Positions 54,119 to 62,725 of a stretch of DNA of 64,000 bases are shown here, piece by piece. The notes beneath the pieces are model-generated. The model was not told the DNA's origin. It saw only the letters and a list, made by a program, of their open reading frames with translations, and did no database searches. The stretch covers positions 682,001 through 746,000 of the forward strand of contig OZ037934.1 of the NCBI GenBank assembly GCA_964035575.1, in the 5' to 3' direction. Origin of the DNA: Rhynchopus sp. YZ270_cl-10. Taxonomy: Eukaryota > Euglenozoa > Diplonemea > Diplonemida > Diplonemidae. Numbering within the stretch: position 1 is the first letter of the stretch; each line of letters starts with the position of its first letter. The position numbers and the translations under genes were made by a program.

Positions 54119-55184
54119 GCTGCGCAGTGGAGCACAACACCGCGATGCTTTGTGGTAGTGTTTTGCACACAGAGTGTTCTATGAAGAGTCGCGTCGGCAG
54201 AAGCTGTTGGTGATTGGGTTGTCATTGCTGTTCATCGTCTTGCTTTAGCATGTTTTCATCAGTCACCCCTTCCCCAACGTAATTTAAGTGACGCAATTTT
54301 CAATTTTTTGTGTTTTCGAGTGGCATGTCATCATCAGTCGCCCCCGCCCTCCATTTTCACCCCCAAGGTAAATATGTGCACCAGGATTTGCACTCGAATT
54401 TAAATACATTTCAGACTCTGTGCTTCTTGCAGTGTTCTGGTTTTCAAAAATTACGTCTGCAGAGCCTGGTGAAGAGCGGGGCCTATTGGCTATCCCTGGT
54501 CACATGAGTTTTATTTCATTTTTCATTTTTAGTAACCACATAGCATTTGACAAAATGCTCGAGACCCTCGTGAAAAGACGCGCGTCTGCATATCCCCCTC
54601 CCCGCTTGTTTCCCCTCTCTTTTCCCCCCTGTACTCCACGACACTTTCTGGACTTCAGGCAAACACATACATACCGTAAATCAAGTCGAAGAAGGGATGG
54701 GGGAAAAAAAAGTCCACACCCACGAGGCGAGCGTTTTGGCAGGCGCTTGTAAGGACAGCCAAAAGACTTGCATCTGATACAGAAGTGGTCTTTCGAGCAA
54801 CAAGCAAAGAGAAACGAGTCTCTCAAGCATTTTTGCATTTTGTCCCTCCCCTGTTTTCGTTTAAAGGTACACTGTCACAAGAGGGCTTTGTATTTCAACT
54901 CTAAGTCAACCTTTTTTTCTTTTCTTGTTTGCCTTTTGTGTTGCTGTAACTTTTTAAGCATACTTTTTCTTCCAACAATGTCAACCCCTAAAACACTCCG
55001 GTGCGTGTGTACTCGAACTGTTTTCCCACCATGGGTCCCTGGGTACAGCGTGTACAACCCAGTGTATACTGGGATTGTACATGAATTGTATAGATCTGAC
55101 TATAAAAAAAAGTTGGGATTGTGCACCAAATAGTACCATTTCTATACACTGTGTGTACATTGTATAGATCTGACTCTGTGTATA
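54119..55184. other. Spacer, 3' flank duplicated with the second LRR gene
   Basis: The first 240 bp match 57298-57510 (TGCTTTGTGGTAGTGTTTTG in both). Motif B lies at 54863. Repeats of TTGTATAGATCTGACT occur at about 55086 and 55155. No gene seen. Confidence 0.6.
54863..54925 (+). repeat. Recurrent intron-like motif, type B
   Basis: AAAGGTACACTGTCACAAGA, GGGCTTTGTATTTCAACTC, AAGTCAACC, T tract. Confidence 0.7.
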
Positions 55185-55884
55185 TCAGTCGCTGTCACGA
55201 AAAGTGTCATTAAGCGTGGACCACCTTTAAACGGCTAAAATTTTGGTCTTTTTTTATGGTGAACTGCGCGGAACTCGGAAATGCATTTAAGCCCAGTTTC
55301 GATGAAAACAAAAATACAACAAATTCCAGGGATGAAGGAATGAACGTCGGAACAAGGTGATATCCCACCTATAAATACCTGTAGGCACAAATAGTGAATT
55401 TTTTTTGACCTTATTTTAGGTGCTCGAAGTTGGAATCTGACCCTCATGTCCAGGTCATAAAAATGCCCTCTGAGTCCATTAAAGCAACACGATGTTTTGA
55501 GTAGTTGTGGTTAAATGTGGCCAAATTTTACGGCTATTTTTACTGAATAAAGTGTAAAAACACCGTGGACCACCTTTAAATGGCTAAAATTTTGGTCTTT
55601 TTTGTCGATTTTTTTAATGGTTGAAAGCGCCGAGATCGGAAATGCATTTAAGCCCATTTTCCAGATCTTTGGAAAAAAAATTTGCACAGGCGGAGAGAGT
55701 GGTCATTTTTTTTTCCTTTTTTGCATTTCAGAAATTAACAACTTTTCAAAAGTTAAAAATTCTTGCTTTAATGGAAAGATTGGGCTCCAAAAAGCCCAAA
55801 TTGGGGGTTTTGGATTTTTTTTTGACGTTTTTGGAGACTTCTGAAGAAACAGCTCCAAATGACACTTTTCGTGACAGCGACTGA
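55185..55884. mobile_element. 700-bp TA-flanked TIR element
   Basis: TCAGTCGCTGTCACG and AAAAGTGTCATT at the left are mirrored by AATGACACTTTT and CGTGACAGCGACTGA at the right; TA flanks both ends, as in Tc1/mariner-type elements. Inside, GGACCACCTTTAAA and TGGCTAAAATTTTGGTC repeat at about 55220 and 55566. No transposase. It sits between the two LRR paralogues. Confidence 0.8.
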
Positions 55885-55949
55885 TATGTGTATACATTCG
55901 ACTTTCACCCAAAGATTTTAAATTCAAAAAAGAGGAGACGACGCGTTTG

Positions 55950-56113
55950 TGTTTTAGCCCGTCACCCAAATACTCCACATACACCACCCCTGACAGATTC
56001 CTCCACCTCCACCCAGCATCGAAAAACCCCCCTTCCTCCACTTTGTTGCACCACCCCCCGGTCATATGTAAGACCTCCACACATTCCCTCAGCGTGGTGG
56101 AGAAATCGGGTCA
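55950..56113. repeat. 165-bp block shared with 58497-58665
   Basis: GATTCCTCCACCTCCACCC, CTTTGTTGCACCACC and GTCATATGTAA occur in the same order at both sites. One copy precedes the second LRR gene, the other the CNB-like gene. Confidence 0.8.
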
Positions 56114-56187
56114 ATAAAGAGTGGATAGGCTTTCGAAGAGAGCATCACCACTCCCACAACAGAAAACACACAAAATACACAACACCA

Positions 56188-57297
56188 ATGGAACTCAACA
56201 TCGAGGGATTTGATGGTCGGACGTACGTCGTCGATGTGGATGTGGATGACACAGCGAAGCACCTGCGGCGGAAGGTGGCAACTGAAGCGGGGTTTGCTGA
56301 AGACAGCTTTGACATGTACGTCAGAGGGAACGACGAAGGAGAGGACATCAACATCAAGGCGCTGAGTGCTGGCGGCACAGTCGTATTGACTCAGACGAAG
56401 AAGCAAGAATCCGTTGCAGCTCTTCATGCATTGGGTGAGAGAGTCCTCACACCAGAGAGGCTTGCGCGTGTAGAAGACCCCGAGGTAGCGCAGTTGTTTC
56501 TGCAGGCAGAAGTTGTAACTGCGATTCCTGACAGTTTCCTCGAAAGAACTAATTTACGTAGCCTTGATCTGAGTGCCCCGTTGGCTGTCACTGCGATTGA
56601 TGACTACTTCTTATATGAGTGTAGATCATTGGAATCAGTTAACTTGTCTGGGTTGCGCAACGTCACGACAATAGGTGCGTACTTCCTGACCGACTGCACG
56701 TCATTCCTCACTTTTGAGCCATTCAACTTTGCAGGATTGAGCAGTGTCACAAGCCTTGATGAGCGCTTCTTATCAGGTTGCACGTCGTTAACCTCCATCA
56801 ACTTTGCAGGATTGGGGAGTGTCACAAGCCTTGGTGACTGCTTCTTATTGGATTGCCCGTCGTTAACCTCAATCGACTTTGCAGGATTGAGCAGTGTCAC
56901 AAGGCTTGGGAGCTGCTTCTTAACACATTGCAAGGCGTTAACCTCTATCAACTTTGCAGGATTGAGCAGTGTCACAAGCCTTGGTGACAACTTCTTATCA
57001 GATTGCACGTCGTTAACCTCAATAAACTTCGCAGGATTGCGAAGTGTCACAAGCCTTGGGAACTACTTCTTATCACGTTGCAAGGCGTTAACCTCAATCG
57101 ACTTTGCAGGATTGGACAGTGTCGCAAGCCTTGGGTACGGCTTCTTAGAAGATTGCGTGGCGTTAACCACAATTAACTTTGCAGGATTGAGTGCTGTGAC
57201 ACGAATCGGGCACAGCTTTATTAAAGGTTGCACTTTATTAGAAACACGCGACCAGTACGAGGAGTGGTATTCATCAAGAAGGAATCAGGCTGGATGA
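56188..57297 (+). CDS. Ubiquitin-like-LRR (BspA-type) protein 2, 369 aa
   Basis: Paralogue of the gene at 52784. The ubiquitin-like head differs at only a few residues (HLRR for DLQR; TQTKK for RQSKK). It has seven main 25-residue units, three fewer; the length difference of 75 residues is exactly three repeats. Repeat variants include DCFLLDCPS, SCFLTHCKA, DNFLSDCTS and YGFLEDCVA, again varying at the same positions. The frame is open further upstream (to 55888), but conservation with the paralogue starts just before this ATG. Confidence 0.85.
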   Translation: MELNIEGFDGRTYVVDVDVDDTAKHLRRKVATEAGFAEDSFDMYVRGNDEGEDINIKALSAGGTVVLTQTKKQESVAALHALGERVLTPERLARVEDPEVAQLFLQAEVVTAIPDSFLERTNLRSLDLSAPLAVTAIDDYFLYECRSLESVNLSGLRNVTTIGAYFLTDCTSFLTFEPFNFAGLSSVTSLDERFLSGCTSLTSINFAGLGSVTSLGDCFLLDCPSLTSIDFAGLSSVTRLGSCFLTHCKALTSINFAGLSSVTSLGDNFLSDCTSLTSINFAGLRSVTSLGNYFLSRCKALTSIDFAGLDSVASLGYGFLEDCVALTTINFAGLSAVTRIGHSFIKGCTLLETRDQYEEWYSSRRNQAG

Positions 57298-57956
57298 GCT
57301 GCGCAGTAGAGCACAACACTGCGATGCTTTGTGGTAGTGTTTTGCACAAAGAGGGTTCTAAAGAGTCCCTTCGGCAGAAGCTGTACATCGTCTTGCTTTA
57401 GCATGTTTTCATCAGCCACCCCTTCCCTCCCTGTAAATTAAGTGACGCATTTTCTATTGTTTGTGATTTCAAGTGGCCACCAGTCACCCCCGCCCTCCAT
57501 TTTCACCCCACATGAGTCTTTATTTCATTTTTTCATTTTTGCTTTTTGTCCCTCCCCTATTTTCGTTTCTTTTAAATTTAGGAGTGTACAGCCGGGTAGT
57601 GTAGACTTCGTCAACAGCTCTGGGCCAAGGAGGTCCTCAGTGTCGTCAGCAGCCCCCTTATCATTTCCACTTTTACTGCTTTTCTCACCGCCTGTGCAAA
57701 GCCCTTGGGATTCAAAACCCATTTCCCGCATCTGCCATCTCCTCCTCACGGGGCCTCCGGTCCATTGGCGCACCCGGACTTATTGGCTACGACCGTCGCC
57801 CAGTTTTTACGTACCCGCGCTACACTATGCACATGCTCGAACACGTCATCGTACGTGCCAAAATTACGAACTCCGGCTGGGGAAATGACATCATCCCTGA
57901 CAACAAACTTGTAGAAGCCAGCGCAGCTGAAGCTGTGCGATAACGAATATGATAAG

Positions 57957-58011
57957 GTGACTGAGCACGAGAGGCTTAGGATCATCTTATAAACTTTTCT
58001 TTTCTTTTAAG
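57957..58011 (+). repeat. Recurrent intron-like motif, type A, intron-sized unit
   Basis: Preceded by ATAAG; starts GTGACTGAGCACGAGAGG, then CTTAGG, ATCATCTTATAAAC, and ends TTTTCTTTTCTTTTAAG. The 55-nt unit has donor-, branch- and acceptor-like parts. Confidence 0.75.
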
Positions 58012-58496
58012 AGTCAGCCCAGAAACAGCCCTGCTACACCCCGAGGGAAGGTGTACTGGCTGTACCCTCTTTTTTTTCAACCCCTTTTCTTTTTTGTTTT
58101 CGTTCCTTTCAACGAAGACAAGCAAATAAACAAACAAATAACAAAGGACATTTGACAGTGGCTGAAAAAGAGGATAAGTCGTAATCTCATACAAAGTAAC
58201 GCGCCCTTCCTCTCCAACCCCACGTCTACAAAACTATCAAGCAAAATTAAACAGAGCACAAAACACTTTCGAAACATACAAAAAACATTTTCAAACCCCC
58301 CCCCTTATCATAAAGGACATCACAATATACATAAAAAAAACAAGCAGACAAGAAAAAACCGCCCCGTACCCCGTACCCCTAAGGTCATGGATCCAAAACA
58401 CAAAAGCAACAACATAACAAAAAAGCAAATAGTACATTTTTAAAGACCACCAAAACAAAAAGAGCACAAAGCAAAAACAACAACTTTCAGACAAGT

Positions 58497-58665
58497 ACCC
58501 CGTCACCTAAATACTCCACGTGACACCGCACCCTACACCCCCACCTTACAGATTCCTCCACCTCCACCCATCAAAAACCCCCCTCCCTTCACTTTGTTGC
58601 ACCACCCACTCCCCTAGTCATATGTAACACCCTCAGCGCAGTCCCTCAGCGAGGTGGAGAAAAAG
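58497..58665. repeat. 165-bp block, second copy
   Basis: See 55950-56113; it lies about 280-450 bp before the ATG at 58947. Confidence 0.8.
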
Positions 58666-58769
58666 GGGGTCTGACCGGCTGGAGAGGCGCGGGTACCAGG
58701 AGGGGACGCTTCCTTTTACAATCCTTCAAAAAAAACGCGTATTTTAAGGGGAAAAACCCCCTTTTTTTT

Positions 58770-58820
58770 TATACACTCTTACGAGCGGGCTGTTGTATTT
58801 CAAGTCAACTTTTTTTTTTT
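58770..58820 (+). repeat. Recurrent intron-like motif, type B
   Basis: ATACACTCTTACGAGCGGGC, TGTTGTATTTCAAGTCAAC, T tract. It begins 177 bp before the next ATG. Confidence 0.65.
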
Positions 58821-58946
58821 TGACCAAAATCACCCCGAGGCTTAGAATAAACACATTTCATTTTCTGAAATCAGGAGAATTATCAGACAGATCGAATAGA
58901 TTTTTTCAATCACAAAAAAGAGATTTGCCAAAAAAAAAAAAAAAAA

Positions 58947-60497
58947 ATGCCTCGACAGGACTTCTCCACCCTCCGACTCCCCTCTGTGCGTATCGGAGAG
59001 TCCATCACGAATGACCCTTCGAGTACACCACCTATTATTGGCTCTCCTGGCATCGGGGTCACCGACAGCACCGCACCTAACATCCCGATCACGAGCCCCA
59101 CCGTGGTCGGTTTATGCCCTGGATGGGAGCTCTCATTTCTCCCGCAGGAGGTTCTTGATGCTATCCAAAGCTATGCTATCCTGAGGATCACACAGCGGCT
59201 CTTCCCTGTCATCCGCCTTCGGACGCAACGGAAACTGAAGGCGGAGGTGTCCCAAGAAGCTGCCCGCCTCACACAAAACATCGTTCTCCAAGAACGCGAC
59301 CTCTCGAATAACCCTACAAAACGATTTCTCAAACGGTTTCCCCTTGACCTCGTGAACCGACTCCTTCGGGATGCACCTCTAACAGCTTATCCTCCGTACG
59401 CGAACATTGTGCTTCCACAATGCGAAATCAACCGTGGCATTATGATCGTCTTTCAAGGCTCTGTGCGAATCTTGCATCAACACGGTGGGGTGAAAACTAC
59501 TCAAATTGTGTCGTCAGTTTCCGGGTTGGGGGAAGGGTACATCCTGCAGCCTACCTTGCATCAGTCAACCGGAGTCTGGGCTGGACCTGATGTAACCTAT
59601 ATATTTCATTTAAAGCATTCTTTTGGACGAGATGTGCCACCTCATAAATTGCCTACCGGGGCACGATGTGATTCTCTTCCGGGTAGTAAAAGATCTTCAA
59701 TGGTTGAGCCGGTTACTCCTGCGCATGACGCAAGAAGGGGGCAAAAAGGAAATGGGGTTGGGAGAGTGGCGTTGCAGCCAGAGGATGACTATGACGGGTT
59801 TTGTGCGTTTGCGTCAGGGAGTCCTCTGCATGCTCCGAGAATGGGGGGGTCGCTTTTGGTGGAGGCTTTCAAATCGTTGGAGGAAGGGGATCATCAACAC
59901 AACCGAGGTGCGTTAATCCCTTTCGCTCCGGAGCCGGATAGTGCGAAAATGCGAAGTAGAATTCACCACTTTTTGACCACCGATAGCCAGATTTTGGTTG
60001 CAAAACGAGAGCATATCCCTTTAGTTTGGAGGGCCGCAAACAAACCAAACACAGAAACAACCTCGCACTGCAAGCCCCGAAGTACATTACGGTTTTCAGC
60101 GAAACTTAGACACACATTGGCGAAATTTCCGCAAAAACAATGTTTCCGAGAGACCAGAGAGTGTCTGAGGCAGGCTAGAGGGGGATCCGCTGCGAAGGGA
60201 ATGGGAGGAGGGGGAGGGCGTTCCGACCCGCCTCAGTACAGCGTCTGGCACGCACCCCCAAACGAGGTGGCGGAGCTGAAGGAGCATTTATGCTATCGGC
60301 GTGGACGACGGCGTGGAGGAGGAAGGGGAGGGGCGGTGGTGGTGCCAACCTTCGCGACCCCCCCGCTCTCGCTCCGGATAAGTGATGTGCCTTTTCGTCC
60401 GTTTGCGTCGATTGTGACGGACCACGGCGGTGCCGTAACCTTCCCTCCGTTGTCATGCCAGAACCCCACTATCGACTTTGGGGAGGAGGAGTTCTGA
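58947..60497 (+). CDS. Cyclic-nucleotide-binding-like domain protein, 516 aa
   Basis: The ATG follows an A-run. After a Ser/Pro-rich head, residues about 75-120 are helical and basic. Residues about 125-215 (FLKRFPLDLVNRLLRD, then RGIMIVFQGSVRILHQHGG) fit the helical lead-in and beta-roll of a CNB domain, with the typical ly.I..G.v pattern. The phosphate-binding cassette is not clear, so ligand binding is doubtful. A second related segment may lie at 330-355 (HHFLTTDSQILVAKREHI). The C-terminal third is Gly/Arg-rich (GRRRGGGRGG) and of low complexity. No kinase domain is attached. Single exon; stop at 60495-60497. Confidence 0.65.
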   Translation: MPRQDFSTLRLPSVRIGESITNDPSSTPPIIGSPGIGVTDSTAPNIPITSPTVVGLCPGWELSFLPQEVLDAIQSYAILRITQRLFPVIRLRTQRKLKAEVSQEAARLTQNIVLQERDLSNNPTKRFLKRFPLDLVNRLLRDAPLTAYPPYANIVLPQCEINRGIMIVFQGSVRILHQHGGVKTTQIVSSVSGLGEGYILQPTLHQSTGVWAGPDVTYIFHLKHSFGRDVPPHKLPTGARCDSLPGSKRSSMVEPVTPAHDARRGQKGNGVGRVALQPEDDYDGFCAFASGSPLHAPRMGGSLLVEAFKSLEEGDHQHNRGALIPFAPEPDSAKMRSRIHHFLTTDSQILVAKREHIPLVWRAANKPNTETTSHCKPRSTLRFSAKLRHTLAKFPQKQCFRETRECLRQARGGSAAKGMGGGGGRSDPPQYSVWHAPPNEVAELKEHLCYRRGRRRGGGRGGAVVVPTFATPPLSLRISDVPFRPFASIVTDHGGAVTFPPLSCQNPTIDFGEEEF

Positions 60498-61177
60498 ATT
60501 GCAAGAAAGACGAAATTTTCCAACAAAAAAAAGGGAGTCTTTTCCCAGCATGGTGTTCCAAAGATGCAGCAGAGCGTAGGGGAGGATTTTGCTAGAGGAA
60601 TAGTGAAGGTGTTCTGTGTGACCCACCCTGCTTTACAGCATAGGTAGGGGATAAAGCACTATACGGCAGTATACCGTCTGAAAGCGGCAGAACTACAAAA
60701 AAAAAGAGCGAGAGAGAGAGAGAACCAAAACACCTTTTTCCAAGGGATGATTTTTTTTTTTTGTATTTTGTCCAAAAGGGTCCAAAAAAGACCGAATTCA
60801 AAAAAAAAAAAAAAGCGAATTCCCTTTTTTTCGTCGTTGACCTAGAAATTATCATCAAAAAAGGACTCTTTTTTTTAGATTTTCCTCACATATCACACCA
60901 AAACAAACAGGTGGAGGGGAGCACGACCTTCATAATTCGAGAGCAGTTTTTCTTGTTTTGTTTTTTTGCTTTCTGAAACACACCGAATAGAGCACACTAT
61001 AGCCCCGATTAGACCATCCGTCGCTCCTTACGCAATCTTTTTGCCTCACACGATACACACTTAAACGGCGAGCTCTTGGCACTGTGCATGCACATCCGTT
61101 CACGTGCACCTCCGTACTCGACCGAACCCTTTTCACGTACACATTCCCCGTTGTGGTCCTCCTGGCCTTCTCATACT
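60498..61177. other. Spacer without recognisable gene
   Basis: Homopolymer A and T runs and a short GA repeat (60706-60721). The frame of the next gene is open from 61076 but unlikely to be translated before 61178. Confidence 0.5.
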
Positions 61178-62725
61178 ATGACCAGTACCGAATCTTCGCG
61201 GAGTTTGCAAGAATATGGCGCTCCCGCATCACCTCCATCGAGTAACAACACCCCTGATGAAGGGGAGAAGGCGCTGGATGGGTTTTTGGATGAGGTAGCC
61301 GGGTTGTATCAGATTATTGCTGTCATCGCGTTAGGGCTTGCAAACGCTGCGGATTCGTCGGAGCTGATGGTCATCTCCTTTATCATGGATGAATTTGGCT
61401 TTTCGGATACCCTTCAAGGAATCCTTTCTGGGTCAATGTTTGCGGGAATGATAGTCGGAGGAATGTTTTCTGGGATTATAGCCTACCGCATAGGACGACG
61501 CCCCGTACTGCTTTACGCTATGGCATTAAATCTGGTGTTTGGATTGGCAATCGCAATATTTCCTCATTCATGGGAATGGATTTTCTTTTGTAGAGTGATG
61601 GCTGGAGTAGGGGTAGGGGGAACCGTCCCTGTCATGTTTACAATGGCGGCGGAGCTGGTCGGGCCGCTTCATAGAGGAAAATTCATTACAGTGGTGTGCA
61701 GCTTTTGGATGGTAGGGGGGATATGGACGGCAGGGTCGTGCTGGATACTTCTGGGGCATTACAAAGTCTTCTGGATTTACGCGGCGTTTGCCTCTCAAGT
61801 ACCTAACGCGGTTGCGATGCTGCTGATTTTCGCGCTTCTTGATGAAACACCAAAATATTTTTATACTCATGGCAACATAACGAAGGCCAATGTGGTGTTG
61901 AAGAAGATGGCGAAACGGAATGGAAAGGCTTTTGTTGATCCGTTTCTTATCAACAATGAGGATGCGAACACCATCAACGACGACGAAGTCTCAGGCGAAC
62001 AGGAAGGTCTGCTCCCCGAGAGGGAGAAGAGAGGGGATCAGCAACAGCACCTCCAAAACGGGGTCCACCTCCTCCCCGCCGTGCAACACCCCCCTAGCTG
62101 GAACCCTTTTGTCGGTGCGTCTGATATGTTTCAATCGCACCTCTGGTTAGTCTCCGTTGCATTATTGGTCACATGGTTTACCCTCTCCTTTGGGTGGTAC
62201 GGAATCATTCTATGGATTCCCCGACTCTTCAAGGACTACAACGCAGGGTTTGGGTCGTACAGTGAAGCCTTTATGGTACAAGGTGCGAATCTTCCTGGCA
62301 ACATTTTGAGCACATTGTTAGTAGATTTGGTTGGGAGGAACCGGCTGTTGAGTGGCAGCATGGTGATCAGCTGCTTTATTTGCGTAGGGATGGGGTTCAT
62401 GACGTCGCTTACCCCGATCGTCATTGGGGCCTGCTTCTACAATGGTATATCGATTATCGGATGGAACTGCCTCTCCTGTGTGAGTGCCGAGATGTATCCG
62501 ACGTATCTCCGCTCTTCGGCAATGGGGATCTTCAACGCAGTCGGGAAGCTTGCCAGCGGGCTCAGCCAGGTCGCCTTCGGGTTGATGTTCCACTACAATG
62601 CGTCGCCGTCGTTGATTCTCTTCTCTGGGGCGACAATGATGATGATAGGAGCCTTCTCGACGTTCTATTTAGATCATGCTATCAGAAAAGAGCGGAAACA
62701 AGGGATTGTACATGATGTGGTTTGA
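61178..62725 (+). CDS. MFS transporter, SV2/organic-solute type, 515 aa
   Basis: The start is the ATG in CATACTATGACC; an in-frame ATG at 61076 would add 34 residues that do not look like a transporter. A short polar N-terminus is followed by twelve hydrophobic spans. The loop between spans 2 and 3 carries YRIGRRPVLL (the MFS motif A, G-x-x-x-D/R-x-G-R-R). DETPKYFY after span 6 corresponds to the PESPR-type signature of the sugar/SV2/organic-ion transporter group. A long acidic loop (NNEDANTINDDEVSGEQEG) precedes span 7, as is usual. YPTYLRSSAMGI before the last spans is a further family signature. Substrate cannot be told. Expected in plasma or vesicle membrane. Confidence 0.88.
   Translation: MTSTESSRSLQEYGAPASPPSSNNTPDEGEKALDGFLDEVAGLYQIIAVIALGLANAADSSELMVISFIMDEFGFSDTLQGILSGSMFAGMIVGGMFSGIIAYRIGRRPVLLYAMALNLVFGLAIAIFPHSWEWIFFCRVMAGVGVGGTVPVMFTMAAELVGPLHRGKFITVVCSFWMVGGIWTAGSCWILLGHYKVFWIYAAFASQVPNAVAMLLIFALLDETPKYFYTHGNITKANVVLKKMAKRNGKAFVDPFLINNEDANTINDDEVSGEQEGLLPEREKRGDQQQHLQNGVHLLPAVQHPPSWNPFVGASDMFQSHLWLVSVALLVTWFTLSFGWYGIILWIPRLFKDYNAGFGSYSEAFMVQGANLPGNILSTLLVDLVGRNRLLSGSMVISCFICVGMGFMTSLTPIVIGACFYNGISIIGWNCLSCVSAEMYPTYLRSSAMGIFNAVGKLASGLSQVAFGLMFHYNASPSLILFSGATMMMIGAFSTFYLDHAIRKERKQGIVHDVV

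Larger units (their letters stand above)
57298..58946. other. Spacer, 3' flank duplicate, motifs
   Basis: 57298-57510 duplicates the 3' flank of LRR gene 1. Motif A lies at 57957 and motif B at 58770. The 165-bp block (58497-58665) duplicates 55950-56113. Otherwise A- and C-rich sequence with no gene recognised. Confidence 0.6.
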
